Below, one piece after another: positions 1 through 6,033 of a stretch of DNA of 8,487 bases; position 1 is the stretch's first letter; every line of letters starts with the position of its first letter. Under the pieces are notes generated by a model. It did no database searches and was not told the DNA's origin. It saw only the letters and a list, made by a program, of their open reading frames with translations. A program made the position numbers and the translations under genes. The stretch spans positions 1 through 8,487 of the forward strand of contig DASQVO010000345.1 in assembly GCA_035640715.1 (NCBI GenBank). Direction: 5' to 3'. The stretch comes from DASQVO01 sp035640715 (lineage in GTDB: Bacteria; Actinomycetota; Actinomycetes; Streptosporangiales; Streptosporangiaceae).

Positions 1-110
1 ACCAGGCGATCGCTGACGCGCAGCGTGAGGCCGAACAGATCATCGCTCGAGCGCGCCAGGAGGCTGAGCAGATCATCGCAGATGCCAAGGCACGTGCCGA
101 ACGTCTTTAA
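1..110 (+). CDS. C-terminal end of a coiled-coil protein (DivIVA/Scy-like), partial
   Basis: The frame is open from base 3 and ends in TAA at 108-110; the start lies outside the window. The 35 visible residues are almost all Ala, Glu, Gln, Arg and Ile and form a continuous helix. They contain two near-identical 11-residue units, EAEQIIARARQ and EAEQIIADAKA. The corresponding DNA repeats at 27-46 and 60-79 are offset by exactly 33 bp. Hendecad coiled coils of this kind are typical of actinobacterial polar or cytoskeletal proteins (DivIVA/Wag31 relatives, Scy, FilP), and similar sequence occurs in the b subunit of ATP synthase. With only the tail visible I cannot choose between them. The very end of the protein is still helical, so no C-terminal globular domain follows the coil. 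Confidence 0.75.
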   Translation, partial: QAIADAQREAEQIIARARQEAEQIIADAKARAERL

Positions 111-199
111 GCCGGGTGAGCCAGACGCCCGGTCATGCCGCTGTCCGGGTGCAAACGTCTAGACGAGCACGCGCTCAGTCCGGCAGGGGGCTCAGGCGT

Positions 200-240
200 G
201 GCAGCGGCTGGCCGCTAAGCCTCGGCCACCTGACCAGGTG
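200..240. terminator. Candidate bidirectional terminator hairpins in a convergent gap
   Basis: The 224-bp gap between the + strand coiled-coil gene and the - strand lipoprotein gene holds two adjacent hairpins. The first spans 200-221: GGC plus AGCGG pairs with CCGCT plus GCC, with loop CTGG and an AA bulge. The second spans 227-240: CACCT pairs with AGGTG around GACC. Neither is followed by a T-run, which is common for actinobacterial terminators. The convergent position supports termination, but this is inference from base pairing. I see no gene in the rest of 111-334. Confidence 0.35.
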
Positions 241-334
241 TGCGCGATACGAGGCCTGACCGCATGACGCGAGGCCGATGGGAGCGAGGTGCACGATTCT
301 CCCCGTGTGCGATGAGCCGCGCCGTTGTTTTGGG

Positions 335-1264
335 TTATCCTCCTGCCGTGGTCGAGCAGGATGCGGCACCAGCCGTTACGTTTATGTGGCTGCCTGGGCT
401 GGGTCCGCGGAGATAAACATCGGCGTAGCCGGTGCTGTCTGTATGCCAGGTTTTGGAGTATCCGCCGCTGCTGGCGGTGACCGGCTGGCTGGGCTGGTTC
501 GAGTGGACGTACACGTCGTAGTCGCCGTAGGAGGAGTTGTAACTCGCGGAGGCGGAACACCACGCCGCTGACGGCGGGGCCGGCGCCTGGGTAGGTGCCG
601 CGTTGCTTCCTGTCCCGTTGCCATAGCCGAAGTCCTGCGGCGTCGGGCGGCCCGCCGAGACCCACGCCGCATACCAGTTGGCCGCGATTTCCTGCTGCGC
701 CGTGGCCAGCGGCATGCCGTGGTGGCAGACCTGGTCGTGCAGGTAATCTTCAAGGCCATCCTTTTGCGTAGCTCCGTAGGGAGAGCCGTACGGTTCAGGC
801 CACAGGTTCTGCGCGCTGTTCGAGCCGCCGAGCTCCAGCGGGATGAGATGGTCGATCTCGTATCCGTAGCGGCTCGATAGCCCGTACTCGCTGGCAACGT
901 AATTCTTGGTGGCATCTGACACATCCCGGTGTGCCTCCGCCCATCCGGGTGTGCAGATCGCGGCCGTATCGCTGGATTGAATCGCGCCCGGTGTCAGCGC
1001 CCGGTTAGGCATCGGGACATCACCGGGCACGCCCGCCGCACGCGGGGCGCTGCTGGCCGGCTTCCTGGGCGCAGAGCTGGCCGGCTGACGTGCGCTGGTG
1101 GCTGTGGGGGCTGGCGCTGCACTGGCTTGAGAGAAGAGCGACGGTGCGGACGGTGAGGAGGCCGGCTGGAGCGACGATGCGCCGCTGGTACAGCCCGCGA
1201 GGAGCCCGGCCGTCATCGCCGCACCGGCGCTGAACGTGAGCGTCAGCATCTTTGCCGCTCTCAC
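335..1264 (-). CDS. Secreted lipoprotein with HNH-like nuclease motif and a C-terminal beta-rich domain
   Basis: The 309-residue product starts at a GTG (1264), which keeps Arg2 and Lys5 as the signal-peptide n-region; ATG at codon 6 is an alternative start. A hydrophobic stretch ends in the lipobox LLAGC, so Cys25 is the likely lipidated residue on the outer face of the membrane. Residues 26-100 are a Ser/Ala/Pro-rich linker with a doubled ASSAPR unit. Residues 104-204 match a widespread exported family with an EIDHLIPLELGG...NLWPEP core. Asp138-His139, Asn153 and His176 are plausible metal-site residues of an HNH/beta-beta-alpha nuclease. Residues 235-304 form a Tyr/Ser-rich domain with Cys236 and Cys303 near its two ends, of a type I know from secreted Streptomyces proteins of unknown function. 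No immunity gene is visible beside it. Nuclease activity is inferred from the motif; a structural role remains possible. Confidence 0.85.
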   Translation of the reverse strand: MRAAKMLTLTFSAGAAMTAGLLAGCTSGASSLQPASSPSAPSLFSQASAAPAPTATSARQPASSAPRKPASSAPRAAGVPGDVPMPNRALTPGAIQSSDTAAICTPGWAEAHRDVSDATKNYVASEYGLSSRYGYEIDHLIPLELGGSNSAQNLWPEPYGSPYGATQKDGLEDYLHDQVCHHGMPLATAQQEIAANWYAAWVSAGRPTPQDFGYGNGTGSNAAPTQAPAPPSAAWCSASASYNSSYGDYDVYVHSNQPSQPVTASSGGYSKTWHTDSTGYADVYLRGPSPGSHINVTAGAASCSTTAGG

Positions 1265-1413
1265 TTCGTGCTCGCTTTCCCGATAGCTGACTCACCATGC
1301 GTACCCCGCGGTGGTTCAAATCATCCGCATTGGCAGGCGACGCGCACAAGGATTTTCATCAACAGGGACGCCGGAGAAAGGTTAGGCGATTACCAGGGGA
1401 ACGTAACAGTTTG

Positions 1414-1463
1414 GCAACGGCCAGGCCCATCATGCTCTGTCGATGGCAAGGCGGAACCGTTGC
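1414..1463. repeat. Inverted repeat downstream of the sigma factor gene (possible terminator or leader structure)
   Basis: GCAACGG at 1414-1420 is the exact inverse of CCGTTGC at 1457-1463. Between them, GCCCATC and GATGGC can extend the pairing with one bulged C. The structure lies 24 bp beyond the stop of the sigma gene and about 150 bp upstream of the lipoprotein start, both on the - strand. It could therefore end the sigma operon or fold in the lipoprotein leader. There is no T-run. The rest of 1265-1487 shows no gene. Confidence 0.3.
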
Positions 1464-1487
1464 ATACTCACATGCCGCTCTTCGGGG

Positions 1488-2804
1488 TTATGCGTTCTCG
1501 GGCCAGCGGTGCTGGCCGCGGCGGTTGGCGCTGTCACGGCGGTGCTGCAGGTACTGGCGTTCGGCGGTGTCGTGAGTCAGATCGATCGCGCTGTCGTAGG
1601 CGGCTGCGGCTTCCTCGCTGCGTCCGAGCTGGTCGAGCAGGTGCGCGCGGGTGGCTCGGGCGGGCTGGAAGCGGCGGGCGTGCTGGCCGGCGTCTTCCAG
1701 CAGGGCGTCGAGTGTGGCGAGACCGGCTGCGGGGCCCTCGACCTCGGCGGTGACGGCGGCGAGCGCGACGCCGCTGCCGAGCGACGGCGCGATCGCGTGC
1801 AGCACGCGGTGCAGGGTCAGCAGCGTCGGCCAGTCTGTTGTGCCGGCCCGTCGCCGGGCGCAGTGCACGGCTTGGATCGCGGCCTCGAGCTGGAAGCGCC
1901 CCAGCTGCCCCCGCACGTGCGCCGCCCGGAGATGTTCATGCGCCCGGTCGATCAGGTGCGAGTCCCACAGCGACGGGTCCTGGCCGGGCAGTGGGACGAA
2001 ACGTCCGTCCGCGTCCAGACGCGCCGGGGCGCGCGACGCTGAGAGCTGGACGAGAGCGGCGAGCCCGTGCGCCTCCGGATCACCGGGCACGCACCTGGTG
2101 AGCACCTCGGCGAGGTGCAGTGCCTCCGAGGGCAGGTGGCGGGCCTGTGGCCCGGTCGTCGCCCAGTCGATGACATACGCGCCATAGACCGCCTCCAGGA
2201 CCGCGGTCATCCGCGCCGGGAGGTCACCCCGGTCCGGGATACGGAACGGAATGCGGGCGGCCTTGATGCGCTTCTTCGCCCGGACCAGACGCGTTGCCAT
2301 CGTCGAGGCCGGCACCGAGAAGGCCCGGCCCACCTGCTCGGCGGTGAAGCCGAGCACCGTGTTGAGCATGAGAGGCGTGTGCGCGGCGCGTTCGATCGCC
2401 GGATGCGCACACACGAGCATCAGTTCAAGCCGCCGATCGGGGATCGCGTCGACGTCGAGGTCGTCGGTATGAACAAGTGAGTCCTGCTCGTCGTCGAGCG
2501 GGACGGCCCGCTGAGCCTGCGCGGACTTCCAGTGGTCGCGCAGCCGGTTACGGGCGACGGTAAGCAGCCACGCGTCGGGGCTGGCCGGCGCCCCCTGGGC
2601 GGGCCACGTACGCAAGGCGCGCTCGAAGGCGTCTGCGAGGGCGTCTTCCGCGGAGGCGATGTCGCTCGTCGAGGCGGACAGGAGCGCGAGCAGCCGCCCG
2701 TAACTGTCGCGTGCCGCCAGGCTCGCGGCGTGGGCCGCCGGTCCCGTCGCGCCCGGACCGGGACCGGCTACCCAGCATTCATCGCCCGACGTCAGCGCGT
2801 CCAC
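1488..2804 (-). CDS. ECF sigma factor with C-terminal DUF6596/TPR-like extension (ECF42 type)
   Basis: This is a 438-residue RNA polymerase sigma factor of the extracytoplasmic-function class. Region 2 covers about residues 32-95, with AEDALADAFERALRTWP followed by WLLTVARNRLRDHWKSA. Region 4 covers about 125-190, with the helix-turn-helix around FTAEQVGRAFSVPASTMATR and then RAKKRIKAARIPFRIP. Residues 196-425 are the long extension (DUF6596/TPR-like), recognisable by PLPGQDPSLWD, TDWPTLLTL, EGPAAGLATLDALL and the closing LGRSEEAAAAYDSAIDLT. Canonical two-domain ECF factors end near 190 residues, so the extension doubles the protein. In the ECF42 group it replaces an anti-sigma partner, and none is seen here. 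The GTG start overlaps the end of the YCII gene by 13 bp and lacks a strong ribosome-binding site, suggesting translational coupling. The frame is open a further 166 codons upstream, but that part is antisense-like shadow of the YCII gene. Confidence 0.9.
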   Translation of the reverse strand: MDALTSGDECWVAGPGPGATGPAAHAASLAARDSYGRLLALLSASTSDIASAEDALADAFERALRTWPAQGAPASPDAWLLTVARNRLRDHWKSAQAQRAVPLDDEQDSLVHTDDLDVDAIPDRRLELMLVCAHPAIERAAHTPLMLNTVLGFTAEQVGRAFSVPASTMATRLVRAKKRIKAARIPFRIPDRGDLPARMTAVLEAVYGAYVIDWATTGPQARHLPSEALHLAEVLTRCVPGDPEAHGLAALVQLSASRAPARLDADGRFVPLPGQDPSLWDSHLIDRAHEHLRAAHVRGQLGRFQLEAAIQAVHCARRRAGTTDWPTLLTLHRVLHAIAPSLGSGVALAAVTAEVEGPAAGLATLDALLEDAGQHARRFQPARATRAHLLDQLGRSEEAAAAYDSAIDLTHDTAERQYLQHRRDSANRRGQHRWPENA

Positions 2805-3163
2805 CGGCCGTTGACGAACGCGGTCGCGGCCGGGCGAACCTCGAGCACGCCCCACTGGGCGCCGGGACACTTCTCGGCCCAGCCGATGGCCGCGTCGAGA
2901 TCGGGCACGTCCAGGACGAACACCCCGGCCAGCGCCTCCTTCGTCTCGGCGAAGGGCCCGTCCTGAACTTGCAAGGTTCCTTCTCTGCGGGTGACGGTCG
3001 TCGTCGCGGCGGTCGGCTGCAGCACGTCGGCCGACAGCAGCACCCCCGCCTCCTCCAGTGCGCGGCCATAGGCGCCGAAAGCTTCCCTCGCCGCAGCGAT
3101 CGCCTCCTCGCTGATCTCTCCCTCGGCCGGCTCCCGGTAGTGCATCAGCAGCACGTATCGCAT
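2792..3163 (-). CDS. YCII-related (DGPF domain) protein, partner of the ECF sigma factor
   Basis: The 123-residue product is a single small alpha/beta YCII domain that fills the whole protein. It opens with MRYVLLMHYREP, has the family signature DGPFAETKE at 68-76, and ends with the usual segment around FVLDVPDLDAAIGWAEKCP. The start is fixed by a strong ribosome-binding site, AGAGGA, 7 nt before the ATG; a longer in-frame extension to 3523 lacks any homology. In many bacteria DGPF/YCII proteins are encoded with, and controlled by, ECF42 sigma factors, as here, where the sigma gene follows with a 13-bp overlap. Their biochemical function is not established; the fold is related to ferredoxin-like dimeric barrels. 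The order DGPF then sigma in one transcript fits autoregulation. Confidence 0.9.
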   Translation of the reverse strand: MRYVLLMHYREPAEGEISEEAIAAAREAFGAYGRALEEAGVLLSADVLQPTAATTTVTRREGTLQVQDGPFAETKEALAGVFVLDVPDLDAAIGWAEKCPGAQWGVLEVRPAATAFVNGRWTR

Positions 3164-3216
3164 CGTCGTCTCCTCTGATCCCAATGTCACCCCCGCGGCG
3201 ACATCTGCACCAAGAT

Positions 3217-3243
3217 GACGATCGAACCTCGCCCAAATCGTCA
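3217..3243 (-). promoter_or_regulatory. Candidate ECF-type promoter of the YCII-sigma operon
   Basis: Read on the - strand, TGACGA (3243-3238) is followed by 17 nt and then CGTC (3220-3217). The -10 element ends 53 nt before the YCII start codon. From memory, ECF42 promoters are described as TGTCGA in the -35 and CGAC or CGTC in the -10. The -35 here matches five of six bases and the -10 matches fully. The position fits autoregulation, but the match is short and untested. Confidence 0.4.
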
Positions 3244-3250
3244 CCCAGAA

Positions 3251-3499
3251 GGAAAGACCCGGCGTGCGCACCCCGCAGGTGCCCGACGGGCTGAACCAGC
3301 ATGACGGCCGCGTCCGCTCATCGCCTACGGCCGGACAGCACTCCACGCCAGAACGACCTCGTCTTCGCGTCCCGGTGACGCTCATCGAGTCGGCGCCAAG
3401 CCGCCCATAGCGGATACGTGCGCGGATAAGTCTCCGCGCTGCTGGCCGGCCAGGATCTTGGGTCGGCGACCGATCGGGTGGCCCACCCTGCACAGCTAG
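3251..3499. other. Gene-poor stretch with no supported gene
   Basis: I see no supported gene here. On the - strand a frame runs from about 3500 down to a stop at 3318 and encodes a Trp/Arg-rich tail (YPLWAAWRRLDERHRDAKTR). Its third-position G+C is lower than in neighbouring genes and it overlaps the Nudix fragment, so it may be a remnant or chance. No convincing promoter or repeat was found. Confidence 0.3.
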
Positions 3500-3739
3500 C
3501 TGGTCCGGCACGCCGGCCACCATGACGGGTGGGCAGTCCTGGGCGGTTGCATTGATCCCGGTGAGATCCCCGAAGACGCGGCGATCCGGGAAGCCCGGGA
3601 GGAGATCGGCGTCCCGTAGACACCATCCTCACATGCCGCGATGCTCACCACGGCCGGCTGCTGTGCGACAGTGGAGAGCATCAATCCCTGCCGCTTCGTC
3701 GCCACAACAGTGATCTTCGTGAGGTCAACGGCCTCATAA
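3500..3739 (+). pseudogene. Nudix hydrolase fragment interrupted by an amber codon
   Basis: Frame 3500-3616 reads LVRHAGHHDGWAVLGG followed by CIDPGEIPEDAAIREAREEIGVP. This contains a complete Nudix box, G-x5-E-x7-RExxEExGx, the Mg-binding signature of nucleoside-diphosphate-X hydrolases. The frame stops at TAG 3617-3619, just after the box. The same frame then stays open for 39 codons to TAA 3737-3739, as if one codon had mutated to a stop. The strand before the box is also missing: an in-frame TAG at 3497-3499 precedes it, and there is no start codon or the usual 20-30 N-terminal residues. The usual LPGG before the box is LGG, a likely one-codon deletion. The fragment is well short of the roughly 130-160 residues of a working Nudix enzyme. 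I read it as a dead gene. Confidence 0.7.
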
Positions 3740-3821
3740 CTACTTGATGCCGGTAGACGGTCACCCTTGAGTTTTCCCGGCAGACTGGGCTCATGAGGGC
3801 GTCCCGGCGAGAAGAGCAATC

Positions 3822-4796
3822 ATGAACGACCCTGGCGTCACCCGTGTCGCCGTCTACATCGACTTCGACAACATCGTGATCTCACGTTACGACCAGGTTC
3901 ATGGCCGGGGCCAGTTCCAGCGTGACAAGGTGCGCGGGTTCAACAGTGCCGACAGATCGGCCGATCCCGGCATCGCGGACAAGCTCCGGCGCGCCACCGT
4001 GGACGTCGGCGCGGTCATTGACTTCGCCTCATCGTTCGGCACTCTCGTGCTCACCCGCGCCTACGCGGACTGGTCAGCCCCCGTGAACGCCGACTACAGC
4101 GGGCAGCTCGTCAGTCGCGCAGTGGACTTGGTACAGCTCTTTCCCGCCGCCGCCTACGCCAAGAACGGTGCCGACATCAGACTGGCCGTGGATGCGGTGG
4201 AGGACATGTTTCGCCTTCCCGACCTGACTCACGTGGTGATCGTGGCGGGGGACTCGGATTACATCGCCCTCGCCCAGCGGTGCAGGCGTCTGGGCCGTTA
4301 CGTCGTGGGTGTCGGGGTCGCAGGATCGACCAGCAGATCGCTCGCCGCGGCGTGTGACGAACTCGTGACGTACGACGCGCTTCCGGGCATCACACCCACC
4401 GACGCCTCCCAGCAGGAGGCGGCCCGGACGACCGGCGCACAGGCGGAACATGAGGAGTCCGGCAGCGCGCCGCCCGCGCGGGGCTCGCGACGTACCAGGC
4501 GACCAGTGGCCGCGGTGATCGACGAAACTGATCTCGATTCCGAAGACCCGCAAGAGCGGGCGACTAAGCTTCTTGAACGGGCGCTGCGACTCGGCCAGGA
4601 AAAGGATGACGCGGACTGGCTGCATAGCTCAGCGGTGAAGAGCCAGATGCGGCGCATGGACCCGTCATTCAGCGAGAAGGCACTCGGCTATCGTTCATTC
4701 TCAGACTTCGTGAAGTCACGAGAAGCCGTCGCCGAACTCGACGAGACAAACCCCGTGCGGCTGGTACGGCTCAACCCGGCCATGGCCGCACAGTAG
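3822..4796 (+). CDS. NYN (PIN-like) ribonuclease domain fused to an OST-HTH/LOTUS domain
   Basis: The 324-residue protein starts at an ATG 5 nt after GAAGAG. Residues 8-187 are a NYN/LabA-DUF88 domain of the PIN nuclease superfamily: beta strand 1 ends in VYIDFDN (Asp14, Asp16, Asn17), the middle acidic site is KNGADIRLAVDA (Asp118, Asp124), and the third is VVIVAGDSDY (Asp144, Asp146). This full acidic set supports metal-dependent RNA cleavage. Residues 190-243 are a charged, low-complexity linker. Residues 244-317 resemble an OST-HTH/LOTUS domain (KLLERAL...LHSSAVKSQMRRMDPSFSE...YRSFSDFVKS), an RNA-binding winged helix. The same pairing occurs in animal MARF1 and in many bacterial proteins of unknown target. 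No signal peptide or membrane segment is present, so it is cytoplasmic. An intact dehalogenase gene follows after 53 bp and may share its transcript. The RNA target and any link to phage defence are unknown. Confidence 0.9.
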   Translation: MNDPGVTRVAVYIDFDNIVISRYDQVHGRGQFQRDKVRGFNSADRSADPGIADKLRRATVDVGAVIDFASSFGTLVLTRAYADWSAPVNADYSGQLVSRAVDLVQLFPAAAYAKNGADIRLAVDAVEDMFRLPDLTHVVIVAGDSDYIALAQRCRRLGRYVVGVGVAGSTSRSLAAACDELVTYDALPGITPTDASQQEAARTTGAQAEHEESGSAPPARGSRRTRRPVAAVIDETDLDSEDPQERATKLLERALRLGQEKDDADWLHSSAVKSQMRRMDPSFSEKALGYRSFSDFVKSREAVAELDETNPVRLVRLNPAMAAQ

Positions 4797-4849
4797 GGCA
4801 AATCGCCGTCGCGCTGCGCGAGATTACCGAGTTGCCTTACGGAGAACCC

Positions 4850-5710
4850 ATGAAGATCGATTTCACGCCCGATCCGTCCCTGTACCCGTTCGAGCCGCAC
4901 TGGTTCGACAGCTACGCCGGCCAGATGCATTACCTCGACGAGGGCGCTGGGCCGCCGATCTTGTTCTGCCACGGCAACCCGACGTGGAGTTTCCTGTACC
5001 GGAACATCATCACCCGGCTGCGCGGCCGCTTCCGCTGCATCGCGGTTGACTACCTGGGGTTCGGGTTGTCTGAGCGCCCCGCGGCCTACGGCTACACGAT
5101 CGAGGGGCACGCCCGCTGTGTCGGCGACCTGGTGGATCACCTCCAGCTCGACGGGTTCATCACGATGGGCCAAGACTGGGGCGGCCCGGTCAGCATGGCC
5201 GTCGCCACCGCCCGCCCGGAGCGTGTCCGCGGCGTCATCCTCGGCAACACCTGGTTCTGGCCCGCCGACCAGCTTGGGATGAAGCTGTTCAGCAGGGTGA
5301 TGTCCACCTCATGGATGCAGCGGCAGATCCTGGAGAAGAATTTCTTTGTCGAGCAGATCGTGCCCCGGGGAATGACGCACCGTCTGACGCCTGGTGAAAT
5401 GGACCACTACCGCAACGTGCAGCCCTCACCTGGCGCGCGCAAAGGCGTCGCGGAAATGCCCAGGCAGATCCTCGCCACACGCCCGCTGCTGGCGCGCCTG
5501 GCCCGCGACGTGCCAGTCACACTGGGGTCCAAGCCGGCGCTGCTGGTGTGGGGGATGAAAGACTTCGCCTTCAGGCACAAAAGCCTGCTGCCCCGAATGC
5601 AAGCCACCTTCACCAGCAACGTCACCGTCGAATTGCCATACGCCAGGCACTACATCCAGGAAGACGCCCCCGAAGAGATCGCGCAAGCAATCACCAAACG
5701 CTTCGGCTGA
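4850..5710 (+). CDS. Haloalkane dehalogenase-like alpha/beta hydrolase
   Basis: The 286-residue product starts at ATG 4850, behind GGAGAA at 4841-4846; an in-frame TTG at 4832 would place that site inside the coding region and is less likely. The fold is a complete alpha/beta hydrolase. HGNPTWSFLYRN supplies the oxyanion-hole His42 region and Asn43, which in haloalkane dehalogenases helps hold the halide. GQDWGGP supplies the nucleophile Asp109 and the adjacent halide-binding Trp110. VWGMKDFAF carries the catalytic acid Asp238, and ARHYIQEDAPEEI carries the base His267. An Asp nucleophile followed by Trp separates dehalogenases from esterases (Ser) and fits hydrolysis of haloalkanes to alcohol plus halide. 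Epoxide hydrolases share the Asp but usually have cap-domain tyrosines and a different motif 1. The cap domain covers about residues 137-215. The natural substrate is unknown. The absence of a signal peptide places it in the cytoplasm. Confidence 0.85.
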   Translation: MKIDFTPDPSLYPFEPHWFDSYAGQMHYLDEGAGPPILFCHGNPTWSFLYRNIITRLRGRFRCIAVDYLGFGLSERPAAYGYTIEGHARCVGDLVDHLQLDGFITMGQDWGGPVSMAVATARPERVRGVILGNTWFWPADQLGMKLFSRVMSTSWMQRQILEKNFFVEQIVPRGMTHRLTPGEMDHYRNVQPSPGARKGVAEMPRQILATRPLLARLARDVPVTLGSKPALLVWGMKDFAFRHKSLLPRMQATFTSNVTVELPYARHYIQEDAPEEIAQAITKRFG

Positions 5711-6033
5711 TACTCGGGACCTACCCATACCCAACCTGCAGCGCCAACCGGGCCCAGCCGCCCGAACCTACGTAGCCCTGGGGCTTCGCAGTCCCAGGCG
5801 ATGCCGAGATGGTCGAGGCGGGATCCGATACACGATCGCGCATACAACTGTCACGTATTCTCGCTGTGGAGATGCCCAGGTCGCGGGGGTGGGTCCTGGC
5901 TCGTGCAGCCGTGCCTCTACTGCAGGCAGGTCGGCTGCGTCGGCGGTCGCGAGCGGGGTCACGGGGCAAACGTAGGGTGATGACGCCGGCACGTCCTGGG
6001 CGGCGGTCCCGGCTACCTGCTCCGGCCCTCCCA
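5711..6033. other. Convergent intergenic gap without a gene
   Basis: This 323-bp stretch separates the end of the dehalogenase gene from the end of the - strand membrane protein gene. Short frames on both strands are Arg/Pro/Ala-rich with no recognisable domain or ribosome-binding site, so I call no gene. It contains two hairpins: a weaker one at 5777-5798 (CCTGGG/CCCAGG, 10-nt loop) and a stronger one at 5905-5938. Confidence 0.6.
5905..5938. terminator. Candidate bidirectional terminator hairpin
   Basis: GCAGCCG (5905-5911) plus TGCCT (5912-5916) pair perfectly with AGGCA (5924-5928) and CGGCTGC (5932-5938). The loop is CTACTGC, and GGT is bulged on the 3' side. Twelve G+C-rich pairs between two converging genes fit a shared terminator. 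No T-run follows on either strand, so the call rests on position and stability only. Confidence 0.45.

Noticed and set aside
1308..1332. GGTTCAAATC resembling a tRNA T-loop.
   Set aside because: The flanking bases do not form a five-pair T-stem, and there is no acceptor, anticodon or D arm around it.
1265..1413. Possible riboswitch in the lipoprotein leader.
   Set aside because: The leader holds short palindromic pieces but I could not match it to the conserved cores of known actinobacterial riboswitches.
2805..3302. Upstream extension of the sigma factor frame by 166 codons.
   Set aside because: The extension lies over the YCII gene in another frame and is low-complexity Gly/Arg sequence; the sigma domain begins after the GTG at 2804.
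3164..3523. Upstream extension of the YCII frame.
   Set aside because: The YCII family begins at MRYVLLMH and a strong AGAGGA site precedes that ATG; the extension would also cover the candidate promoter.
4832..4849. TTG start for the dehalogenase, six codons longer.
   Set aside because: GGAGAA at 4841-4846 is well placed for the ATG at 4850 and would be inside the coding region if the TTG were used.
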